From: Duganella zoogloeoides
Lineage (GTDB): Bacteria; Pseudomonadota; Gammaproteobacteria; Burkholderiales; Burkholderiaceae_D
Direction of reading: 5' to 3'
Length of the DNA: 64,000 nucleotides
Assembly: GCF_034479515.1 (NCBI RefSeq)
Contig: NZ_CP140152.1
Span: forward strand, 3,596,001-3,660,000
Part shown: piece by piece, positions 52,123-61,700 of the stretch
Layout of the letters: each line of letters opens with the position of its first letter
How positions within the stretch are numbered: position 1 is the first letter of the stretch
Translations under genes and position numbers: made by a program
Notes under the pieces: model-generated
The model's input: the letters and a program-made list of their open reading frames with translations, nothing else
Told to the model about the DNA's origin: nothing
The model's database searches: none

Positions 52123-52234
52123 GGGTCTCTTCATGTAGTTTTATGGTCCATTGATTATAGTCACAGCTCAAACCATGGCATACGCCGGCCAAAAAAATCA
52201 CGTTCGTGAGCCAATCGCGGCAACTACTTCCTCA

Positions 52235-52275
52235 TTGACAACACTGCAATAATGAACGAGAATTATTCGCATTTA
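52235..52275 (+). promoter_or_regulatory. promoter with Fur box ahead of the PepSY operon
   Basis: TTGACA (52235-52240), then after 17 bp GAGAAT (52258-52263) as -10. AATGAACGAGAATTATTCG and following CATTT (about 52251-52274) match the Fur-box pattern across the -10 region. Iron repression is inferred and fits the iron-related genes behind it. Confidence 0.6.
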
Positions 52276-52306
52276 GCGCTTCAAGCGTGCATCTGAAGGA
52301 AGTTGT

Positions 52307-52603
52307 ATGGCCCCTACCATTCGTTACCGTGCGGGCGTGTTGTCGCGCACTGTTGCCGCCATCGCCGGCGGCTATGGCTTGTCCGCGCTGGTCGCCGCCG
52401 CCCTCGCCCTCACCCTGCCCACCACCCGCGCCGAAGCGGCAATGACCGGTACCCTGACCGCCTTCGTGGTGTATCCGGTGGCGGTGATGTGGGTGTTCGC
52501 CTGCGCCAGCGCGCTGCGCGCCTGGACCGGCCTGCTCCTCGCGTCGCTGCTGCCCGGCGCCGTGGTGCTGGCAATGGGCGCCTTCACCGGAGGTGCGGCA
52601 TGA
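52307..52603 (+). CDS. DUF3649 small membrane protein (iron-related)
   Basis: 98 residues with two to three transmembrane helices (about 14-36, 46-64, 70-92). The YRAGVLSRTVAAIAGGYGLSA start fits DUF3649, found next to PepSY membrane proteins in siderophore-iron operons. AAGGAAG precedes ATG 52307, and the stop overlaps the PepSY gene start by 4 nt. Its exact role is unknown; it probably belongs to a membrane complex with the next two products. Confidence 0.8.
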   Translation: MAPTIRYRAGVLSRTVAAIAGGYGLSALVAAALALTLPTTRAEAAMTGTLTAFVVYPVAVMWVFACASALRAWTGLLLASLLPGAVVLAMGAFTGGAA

Positions 52604-54240
52604 AGGAAGGATTGCGCCAGTCGATGGCATGGCTGCACACCTGGACCGGCCTCTTGGCCGGCTGGATCCTGTTCCTGGTGTTCTGCACCGGTACCGCCTC
52701 GTACTACAAGGACGAGATCACGCTGTGGATGAAGCCCGAAGTTCATCAGTCGATGGCGCGCCAGGTGGCGCCAGCCGCTGCCACCGCCAATGCCGTGGCC
52801 TTCCTGGAGCAGCGTGCCCCCAAAAGCGACCGCTGGATCATCACCCTGCCCAGCGAGCGCGAACCGACCTTGCGCACCATGTGGGCGCCGCCGCCTGCCG
52901 ACCCGGCCAGGCAGGGCGAGCAGCGTCCGCGCCGCGCGCGCTTCGGCAATGCCACGCTCGATCCGGCCACCGGCGAGGAACTGGCGGCAGCGCGCGCCAC
53001 GCGTGGCGGGGAGTTCCTGTACCGGATGCACTTCGACCTGCACTACATGCCGGTGATCTGGTCGCGCTGGATCGTCGGCATCTGCGCCATGTTCATGCTG
53101 GTGGCCATCCTGTCGGGCATCGTCACGCACAAGCGCATTTTCAAGGATTTCTTCACGTTCCGGCCGGCCAAGGGCCAGCGCTCCTGGCTCGATGCCCACA
53201 ACGCCAGCGCCGTGCTGGCCCTGCCCTACCACCTGATGATCACGTACACCGGCATCGTCACGTTGATATTCATGTATATGCCGTGGGGCGTGAAGGCCGT
53301 GTACCAGGACGAACGCGACAAGTTCTTCACCGAACTGCGCCAGGAAGTGGCCATCGATCCCAAGGCCTCGCGCGTGCCGGCCGCGCTCACGCCCCTGCAA
53401 CCGCTGCTGGCGCAGGCGACGGCCGCCTGGGGCGAAGGCGACGTGGGGCGCATCGTTGTCAGCCATCCCAAACAGACCAATGCCGCGGTGGCGTTGTATC
53501 GCCGCGACGGCAAGCAGATGTCGGTGGACCAGCCGGCCATGGTGTTCGATGGCGTCTCCGGCGTACTGGTCTCGCCACCGGAACCGGCCGCCGCGCCAGC
53601 CGCGCAGACCCAGGGCGTGATGATCGGCCTGCACGCGGCGCGCTTTTCCAGTGCCGCGCTGCGGGCGCTGTTCTTTGTCGCCGGCCTGGCCGGTTGCGCG
53701 ATGGTGGCGACAGGCCTGATACTGTGGGCCGTAAAAGAACGCCAGAAATACGCCAAGGCGCTGGCCAAGGGTGGACGAGTCGGGTTCGGCCTGCGCCTGG
53801 TCGATGGCCTGAACCTGGGCGCCATTGCCGGCGTGCCGATCGCGATTGCCGCCTACTTCTGGTCCAACCGCCTGCTGCCGGTGGGCCTGGCCGAGCGGCC
53901 GGCCATGGAAGCGGCATGGTTCTTCGGCGCCTGGGGTACGGCAGCGGTGCTGGCAATGGCCCGGCCCTCGCGGCGCATGTGGCAAATATTGCTGGCCGTC
54001 GGTGGCGTGTTGTTTGCCGGTCTGCCGCTACTCAATCTATTGACTACCGGGTCGCACCTTGGTTATAGCCTGTCGCACGGCTTGCTGCAGATCGCCGGTT
54101 TCGACCTGGTGGTACTGGTGATTGGAATCGGATTGTTATTTGCAGCTAAACGGATGGGTAATTCACGAATGAATAAAGTAAATAAAGTCAACAAAGTTAA
54201 TGACCCGGCACCGGTGCTGGCGAGTGGAGGCGCAGCATGA
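52600..54240 (+). CDS. PepSY-domain membrane protein, probable ferric-siderophore reductase
   Basis: 546 residues from ATG 52600 with GGAGG upstream. First helix SMAWLHTWTGLLAGWILFLVF, then a periplasmic PepSY region, HLMITYTGIVTLIFMYMPWG-type central helices and further helices near the C-terminus (about 360-385, 420-440, 445-515). Conserved His residues in the helices (WLHTWTG, DLHYMPV, ARFSS region) suggest heme-based electron transfer. The PepSY_TM family includes Pseudomonas FpvG, which reduces ferripyoverdine in the periplasm; that function is inferred here from family and the Fur box. It overlaps both neighbours by 4 nt. Confidence 0.85.
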   Translation: MKEGLRQSMAWLHTWTGLLAGWILFLVFCTGTASYYKDEITLWMKPEVHQSMARQVAPAAATANAVAFLEQRAPKSDRWIITLPSEREPTLRTMWAPPPADPARQGEQRPRRARFGNATLDPATGEELAAARATRGGEFLYRMHFDLHYMPVIWSRWIVGICAMFMLVAILSGIVTHKRIFKDFFTFRPAKGQRSWLDAHNASAVLALPYHLMITYTGIVTLIFMYMPWGVKAVYQDERDKFFTELRQEVAIDPKASRVPAALTPLQPLLAQATAAWGEGDVGRIVVSHPKQTNAAVALYRRDGKQMSVDQPAMVFDGVSGVLVSPPEPAAAPAAQTQGVMIGLHAARFSSAALRALFFVAGLAGCAMVATGLILWAVKERQKYAKALAKGGRVGFGLRLVDGLNLGAIAGVPIAIAAYFWSNRLLPVGLAERPAMEAAWFFGAWGTAAVLAMARPSRRMWQILLAVGGVLFAGLPLLNLLTTGSHLGYSLSHGLLQIAGFDLVVLVIGIGLLFAAKRMGNSRMNKVNKVNKVNDPAPVLASGGAA

Positions 54241-54608
54241 GCGCGCTGGCCAACGGCTTGCTGATCTACGCGGCGCTGGCTGCCGCGCTGGCCGGTTTTG
54301 CCGGGCTGAGCCTGGCAATGGACCGGCACTGGGAAGCGTTGTACGGTCGTGGCTCCTCGCCGGGCGACAAGACGCGCTGGTTGCAGGCGTGCGGCACGGC
54401 CGGATTGCTGCTGTCGCTGGCCGCGTCGCTGGCGCTCAAGGGCGCCACCCAGGGGTGGGTCATGTGGCTGGGCGCGCTGACTGCCGGCGCGGTCGTCGTG
54501 GTGCTGACCCTGACATACCACGCGCGGCGCCTGATTCCCCTTGCCAAGGCCGCAGCAGTATCGGCAGTCGTTGCGGCCATAGCAGGACAGGCTGTGCACG
54601 CCTTGTAA
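54237..54608 (+). CDS. DUF3325 small membrane protein (iron-related)
   Basis: 123 residues with three to four helices (about 6-25, 50-66, 74-92, 103-121). The start LLIYAALAAALAGFAGLSLAMDRHWE is typical of DUF3325, the usual last gene behind a PepSY_TM reductase. It overlaps the PepSY gene stop by 4 nt. It probably completes the membrane complex with DUF3649 and PepSY proteins (inference). It is convergent with kdsD. Confidence 0.8.
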   Translation: MSALANGLLIYAALAAALAGFAGLSLAMDRHWEALYGRGSSPGDKTRWLQACGTAGLLLSLAASLALKGATQGWVMWLGALTAGAVVVVLTLTYHARRLIPLAKAAAVSAVVAAIAGQAVHAL

Positions 54609-54619
54609 AAACGCTGATT

Positions 54620-54647
54620 GCCGGTCGAGGGTCTTTACACGACCGGC
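54620..54647. terminator. hairpin between convergent DUF3325 and kdsD genes
   Basis: GCCGGTCG (54620-54627) and CGACCGGC (54640-54647) form a perfect 8-bp stem with a 12-nt loop that contains the kdsD stop codon. TT follows on the plus strand. It is a likely shared, bidirectional transcription end. Confidence 0.5.
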
Positions 54648-55597
54648 TTGTCAGGAACGACATCGTGGATCTGCAGCACGCCAACCACTGCACCGGCCTG
54701 GTTCTTGACGACCAGCGCGTTGATCCTGGCGGCGCGCAGGCGCGCTTCCGCATCGGAGAAGCGCTCGTCCGGCGCCGCCAGCTTCGGCTCGGACGACATG
54801 ATGTGCCGGGCCGCGATCTCGCGGTAGTCGGCGGCGGAATCGAACGCGCGGCGGACATCGCCATCGGTGATAATGCCCAGCAAATCACCGTCTTGCATCA
54901 CCAGTACCAGGCCCAGGCGGCCACGGTTGATTTCGTGTACCACGTCGCGGAACGACGCATCGGGATGGCACACCGGCAGATTGTCCTTGTGCATGACGTC
55001 GGCCACGCGGGTGAGCAAACGACGGCCCAGGCTGCCACCGGGGTGGAAACGGGCGAAGTCTTCAGGCTGGAAATTGCACTTCGACGAGAGCACCACGGCC
55101 AGCGCATCGCCCATCACCAGGGTGGCGGTGGTGGAGCTGGTCGGCGCCAGGTTGTTATTGCACGCCTCCCGCTCGACCGACACGTCCAGTACCGCGTGGG
55201 CATGCCGGCCCAGGGTGGAATCGCGGCGGCCGGTCATGGCGATGATCCGGTTTTCCTGGTGCTGCAGGAAAGGCAGGATGCGCACCAGCTCCTCGGTCTC
55301 CCCACTATTGGAAATCATCACCACCACGTCTTGCGGACCGATCATGCCCAGGTCGCCGTGGAAGGCTTCGGCCGGATGCACGAAGAAGGCCGGGGTGCCG
55401 GTAGAGGCCATGGTGGCGGCAATCTTCTTGCCGATCAGGCCGGATTTTCCCATCCCCACCAGCACCACGCGTCCCTCGCGGGCCAGGACAATGTCCACAG
55501 CGGCGTCGAAATCGGCGCCGATGCGGTCAGCCATGGCCGACAACGCATCGATTTGCATCGCCACCACCTGGCGGGCCTGGGTAATTGACTCACTCAT
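54635..55597 (-). CDS. kdsD: D-arabinose 5-phosphate isomerase (KdsD/KpsF type)
   Basis: About 320 residues: a SIS domain (about 35-170, VVLVGMGKSGLIGKKIA, ISNSGETEELV, PTSSTTATLVMGDALA) and two CBS domains (about 200-318, DVMHKDNLPV, HIMSSEPKL). It isomerises ribulose 5-phosphate to arabinose 5-phosphate, the first Kdo step. ATG 55597 (MSESITQ) is chosen; ATG 55609 and 55621 are alternatives. It is the third gene of the kdsA, kdsB-kdsC, kdsD operon, so the isomerase, synthase, phosphatase and cytidylyltransferase steps are encoded together. Confidence 0.93.
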   Translation of the reverse strand: MSESITQARQVVAMQIDALSAMADRIGADFDAAVDIVLAREGRVVLVGMGKSGLIGKKIAATMASTGTPAFFVHPAEAFHGDLGMIGPQDVVVMISNSGETEELVRILPFLQHQENRIIAMTGRRDSTLGRHAHAVLDVSVEREACNNNLAPTSSTTATLVMGDALAVVLSSKCNFQPEDFARFHPGGSLGRRLLTRVADVMHKDNLPVCHPDASFRDVVHEINRGRLGLVLVMQDGDLLGIITDGDVRRAFDSAADYREIAARHIMSSEPKLAAPDERFSDAEARLRAARINALVVKNQAGAVVGVLQIHDVVPDKPVV

Positions 55598-55626
55598 TAC
55601 TACATCCATTTCAAAAACCAAAAAAA

Positions 55627-56954
55627 TTACTGGGCCACGCCCGCCATCACCGTGGCAAAGCCCTCGGCTGAACCGAACACGTGTTCCTTGCCCTGCGCTA
55701 CCAGGATCGCGTCGGCCAACTCGCGGAACGCACCCTTGCCGCCCGCCGTTGCCAGCACGGCGCTGGCGCGGCGCTGCACGTACACGGGAGCATCGGCCAC
55801 CGCGTACGACAGGCCACAGGCGGCAAACGCTGGCAGATCGATGCTGTCGTCGCCAATGCAGACGGTTTCGTGCACGGCGACGCCCGCCTGCTCCATCAGC
55901 GTGCGGCAGGCGCCGTGCTTGTCTTTGACGCCGAACTGGTACAGGGTAATGCCAAGGTCGGCCACGCGCTTGCGCAGCGTGGGCGAATCACGGCCCGACA
56001 ACACCGCCACGCGCACGCCGTTTTCTTCCAGCAGGCGCATGCCGAGGCCGTCGCGCACGTGGAAGCGCTTCAGGCATTCGCCGGTGGCATCGTAATAAAT
56101 GCCGCCGTCGGTCAGCACGCCATCGACATCGGTGATCACGAGCTTGATACCGGCCAGGGAAGGCAATGGCGCTGGCGCCGCTGCAACAGCAGCCGCGCCG
56201 GTCTCCCCTGCCATCAATGCGCGCACGCGCACCAGGCACTCGGGCGTATCGACGCCGGGGCCGGTCGGCTCCACCTCGAACGCGCGGATGCGCAAGCCGG
56301 CTGCCAATAGACGCAGTTGCTCCAGTTTTTCCACCTGTTCCAGCATCGCCGGCGGCAGGCTCGAGTAAGCAGCCAGCACATCGCGGCGATAGCCATACAC
56401 ACCGACATGCTTGAGATAGCGCGCCGGTGCGTCATCGCGGGCGAATGGAATCTTGGCGCGGCTGAAATACAGCGCATCGCCATTGCCGGCCAGGACCGTC
56501 TTGACCGTGTTCGGGTTATCTGCTTCATCGGCGTCGATCGGGTGGCACAGGGTGCCGACCTGGACCGAGCTATCGGCCCACATGCCACGGGCCAGCATGG
56601 CGATATCGCCGGGGCGCACCATCGGCTCGTCGCCCTGCAGGTTGATGTAGATTTCGGCCTCGACCGACTGCATGACCTCGGCCAGGCGATCCGTACCGGA
56701 CGGATGGTCGGGCGAGGTCATCACGCAGCGGCCGCCGAAGGCGCGCGCGGCCGCCGCCACGCGTTCATCGTCGGTGGCGATCACCACCGCATGCACGCCC
56801 GGCACTTCGAGTGCGCGTTCATACACGTGCTGCACCATGGGCTTGCCGAGAATGTCGGCCAGCGGCTTGCCAGGCAAGCGCGTGGAACCGTAACGGGCCG
56901 GGATAACGATGGCCAGGCGCTGGGTGGTGATATCGTTCACGCTGCGATTCTCCA

Positions 56955-56955
<1 letters not shown>
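55627..56955 (-). CDS. kdsB: KdsB-KdsC fusion: CMP-Kdo synthetase plus Kdo-8-phosphate phosphatase
   Basis: 442 residues. Residues 13-249 are KdsB (IPARYGSTRLPGKPL, INLQGDEP, KHVGVYGYR, EQLEQLRLL-like KLEQLRLLAAG), which activates Kdo with CTP. An Ala/Pro linker (250-267) joins residues 268-425, a complete KdsC-type HAD phosphatase: nucleophile and acid Asp276/Asp278 in DVDGVLTDGG, VLSGRDSPTLRKR, KDKHG and GDDSIDLP. KdsB and KdsC are normally separate proteins. The frame is continuous, with no frameshift. The ATG shares one base with the kdsA stop (TGATG); TTG 56958 is the longer alternative. Confidence 0.93.
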
Positions 56956-57872
<917 letters not shown>

Positions 57873-57964
57873 TCATTCTTGTCGCCAGGCGCGTCTGCGT
57901 CGCCACTCGATACCGCAGGATAATTTAAGATTATAAATTCAAACCACCGATTGCCATGAGCCGT

Positions 57965-58729
57965 TCAGCGCGTATATTTGTCGCGTATCCTGCGCAGCGA
58001 GCCGTCCTTGCGCATGTTGCCGAGGGTCTGGTCGAACGCCGTGACCACCTCCGGCGCGACCGTATTGCGGTTGAAGATCAGGTAACTCTGGGTCGTTTCG
58101 ATCGGCGGACCGGTCACTTTCGCCTTGTCCAGCGCGTTCAGGCGCTTGAGTACTGCGGCGCCCATCACCCGGCTGCTCACCAGGGCATCCATGCGCCCGG
58201 CCAGCAACTTGCGGAAGTTGGCTTCGTACGTCTGCGCCACTTCCAGGCGATTGAACATGCCGCGGGCCGCAGCGCCATCGAAAATGGCGCCATACGACAC
58301 CTTGTTGACCACGCCCAGGCGCACGTCGGCCAGCTCGCTGACGTTGCCCTGGAACGCCATGCGCGAGCCGGCGCGCACGAAGATCACGAAATCCTGGGTC
58401 AGCAGCGGTTCGCGCGGGAACAGGTATTTCTGCTCGCGCTCATCGTTCTTCTTGATGGTGAAAAAACCGTCCGCGCGCGGCGTGTCGATCAGCGACAGGC
58501 TGCGCGCCAGCGGATAGAACTGCACGTCGATGGGCTGGTCCATGCGCGCGAAGATGGTGGTCACCAATTCCACCATCATGCCCGTCGGCGGCTGCCCCGG
58601 CCGCACTTCCATGAATGGCGGGTAATCGAAACTTACCAGTACCAGCGGACCTTCCCGCGCCGGCGCCGCCGGCAGCACCGCCACTCCGAGCAGAACACCT
58701 AGCAGCACGTGGACGAACAGGCGTTTCAT
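57965..58729 (-). CDS. periplasmic family 3 solute-binding protein
   Basis: 254 residues: signal peptide MKRLFVHVLLGVLLGVAVL, then a two-lobed SBP_bac_3 fold (FDYPPFMEVRPGQPPTGMMVELV, FFTIKKNDEREQKYLF, RLGVVNKVSYG, KLLAGRMDALVSS, LRRIRDKYTR). No permease or ATPase gene is adjacent, so it is an orphan; such proteins often act as ligand receptors for a sensor. It lies right behind the giant hybrid kinase gene on the same strand (22 bp), which makes a sensing role with that kinase plausible (inference). Confidence 0.88.
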   Translation of the reverse strand: MKRLFVHVLLGVLLGVAVLPAAPAREGPLVLVSFDYPPFMEVRPGQPPTGMMVELVTTIFARMDQPIDVQFYPLARSLSLIDTPRADGFFTIKKNDEREQKYLFPREPLLTQDFVIFVRAGSRMAFQGNVSELADVRLGVVNKVSYGAIFDGAAARGMFNRLEVAQTYEANFRKLLAGRMDALVSSRVMGAAVLKRLNALDKAKVTGPPIETTQSYLIFNRNTVAPEVVTAFDQTLGNMRKDGSLRRIRDKYTR

Positions 58730-58751
58730 CGCGCTCCCCCTTTGGTCCGTA

Positions 58752-61700
58752 TCAGGTCCCGACCCGGCCGGCGAGATCGGCCATCAGCCGCACGATTTCA
58801 TCGAAGCTCACCGGCTTGGTCAGGTGATGGTCGAAGCCGGCAGCGCCGGACTTGAGGCGGTCGGCATCGGTGCCCCACCCGGTCAGCGCCACCAGCACCA
58901 CGCCTGCCAGCCCCGGTTGCGCGCGCAGCGCGCGCGCCACGTCGTACCCGTTCATGCCGGGCAGGCCGATGTCGAGGAACACCACCTGCGGCAGGAAGCT
59001 TTGCGCACGGCCCACGGCGTCGATGCCGTCGTGCACCGTGGCCACGGTGTGCCCCTTGATCTCGAACAGCGCCGACAGCGTTTCGGCGGCATCGACATTG
59101 TCGTCCACCACCAGCACGCGCAGGCTGGTGTTCGAGGCGGCATCGACCCGCTGTGGCGCCGGCGGTGCGAGCGTTGCAGCCGGCGGCGTTTGCGCCGCCA
59201 GCAGCGACTGCATGGCCGGCAGCATCACCGGCAGGTGCAAGGTGAAGGTGCTGCCCAGTCCGGCGCCAGCGCTGTGCGCGCTCACCTTGCCGCCGTGCAG
59301 CTCGGTCAGGCGCCGCACCAGGTTCAGGCCGATGCCGAGGCCACCCTGCGCCTGCGCCTCGCTGCCCGGCACCTGGGTAAACATGTCGAATACGCTGCCC
59401 AGCGCGTCGGCCGGAATGCCCACGCCGTTGTCGCTCACGCTGACCGTCAGTTCGCCGTCGGCGACGGCTGCGCGCAGCTCGATGGCGCCGTATTCGGGCG
59501 TGTACTTGGCGGCGTTGTTGAGCAGGTTGCCGATCACCTGGGCGATGCGCTGGGCGTCGAGCCACAGCGGCAGCGGGTTGTCCGAGACCGAAATTTTCAG
59601 ACGGTGGTGGCGGACGTCGATCAGCGGCGTGCTCAGTTCCACGGCGTTGCGCACGATCGTGTTCAGGTCGGCCGGGCCGAACACCAGCACTTCCTTGCCG
59701 CGCGCAATGCGCGCCAGGTCCAGCAAATCGTCCACCAGGTGCACCAGGTGGCCCACCTGCCGCTCCATCATGGCGCGGATGCGTTCGATTTCCTCGTGCG
59801 CCAGCTGCTGGGCGCGCATCATTTCCAGGCCGCTGCGGATCGGCGCCAGCGGGTTGCGCAGCTCGTGCGCCAGCGTGACCAGGAATTCGCGTTGCGCCTG
59901 GTTGGCCTGCGACAGTTCGCCGGCCTTGCTGCGCAGCTCGGACTCGCCGCTCTTCTGGTCGGTGACGTCGAGCGTCACGCCGTCGAAGTGGATCATGCCG
60001 CCCTGCTCGTCGTGCTGCGACCAGGCGATCATGCGGATCCAGCGCGGCGTGGTTTGCCCCGGCGCCGGGGCCACCCGGAATTCCGCTTCGTAGCCCTCCC
60101 CTTCCACCATCGCGCGCTGGAACTCGTCTTCCAGGCGCGCCCGGTCCTCGGGATGGACGCGCTGGTAGAACTGCGAGACCGGCACCAGGCCGTCGGCCGG
60201 CAGCGCGAACTGGGTGCGCAACTGGGCGTTGGCCTGCATGGTCGATAGCGGCGAATCGGCGTACCACACGCCGATGCCGCTGGCGCGCGTGACATTGGCA
60301 AAGCGGTCCTGCAATATGCGCCGCTCGTGGACGTCGATCACGGTGCCGATATAGCCGAGCAGCCGGCCGTCGTGGCCGAAGCGCGGCGCGCCGGCGTCGA
60401 TCACCCAGCGGTAGCCGCCCACGCGGTCGCGCAGCCGGTAATCGATCGAGAACGACCGATTGCGGTCGCACGCGGCGGTGTAGGCGTGGGCCACGGCCGC
60501 CGCGTCGTCCGGGTGGATCAGTTCCATCCAGCCGCGCCCCAGGTCCTGCTCCAGCGAGCGCCCGGTGTAGTCGGACCAGCGCTGGCTCAGGAACGTGCAT
60601 TGATGGTATTCGTCGGTGGTCCAGAACATGGCCGGCGACGCATTGACCAGCGAGCGGAAATATTCTTCGCGTTCGCGCAGCGTCAGCGTGGCCTGCTGGC
60701 GTTCGCGCGCCTGCTCGATGTGGTTGCGCACGCGCGCCAGCAATTCGTTGGCGGAAAACGGCTTGACCAGGTAATCGTCGGCGCCCGCCTCCAGGCCCTC
60801 GAGGCGGGCTTCCTCGCCGGCGCGGGCCGACAGCAGGATCACCGGCACGTGGCGGATATCCTCGTCGGCACGGATGGTCTTGAGCAGCGCGAAGCCATCG
60901 AGGCGCGGCATCATGACGTCGCTGAGCAGCAGGTCAGGCGGGTTGCGCCGCACGGTGTCGAGCGCATCCTGGCCGTCGGCGCAGGTCTCCACCGTGAATT
61001 CGCGTTCGAGCAGCGAGCGTACGTAGCCGCGCATGTCCTGGTTGTCGTCGGCGACCAGGATGCGCGGGCGTTGCAGCGGCGGCAGGACGACCGTGACCGC
61101 CGTCGCGGCAGGCGCGGCGCCTGCTGGCGTGCCTGCTTCGGCGCCTGGCTCCACGCCCGGCTCCACGCCTGTTTCCAAGCCTGGTTCCGCGCTGGCGTCG
61201 GGCAGGGCGCTGTCGGGCAGCCAGCGCAGCGCCTCCTCGACGAACGCCGAGCCCATGCGCTCGCCGGTGGAACTGTCCGAACGCGCCACCACGTACTGCG
61301 CCGGCAGGTGGCTTGATCCGAACGGTATCTCCACCGTGAACGTGGTGCCCTCGCCCAGCGTGCTCTCGGCGGCAATGGCGCCGCCGTGCAGGCGCACCAG
61401 TTCCTGGATCAGGGCCAGGCCGATGCCGGTGCCCTCGTAGCTGCGGCCCTGCACGCCCTCCACGCGGTGAAACCGCTCGAAGATGCGCGGCAGTTCCGCC
61501 GCCGGGATGCCGGCGCCGGTATCGCGCACGGTCAACCGCGCGCCGGTCTTGGTTTGTTCCAGCCGCACCGCCACGCCGCCGTGCATGGTGAATTTGAACG
61601 CGTTCGACAACAGGTTGAACACGATCTTTTCCCACATGTCGAGATCGATGAACACGGGTTCGGACAGCGGCGCCGTCTCCACCCGGTATGCCAGGCCCGC

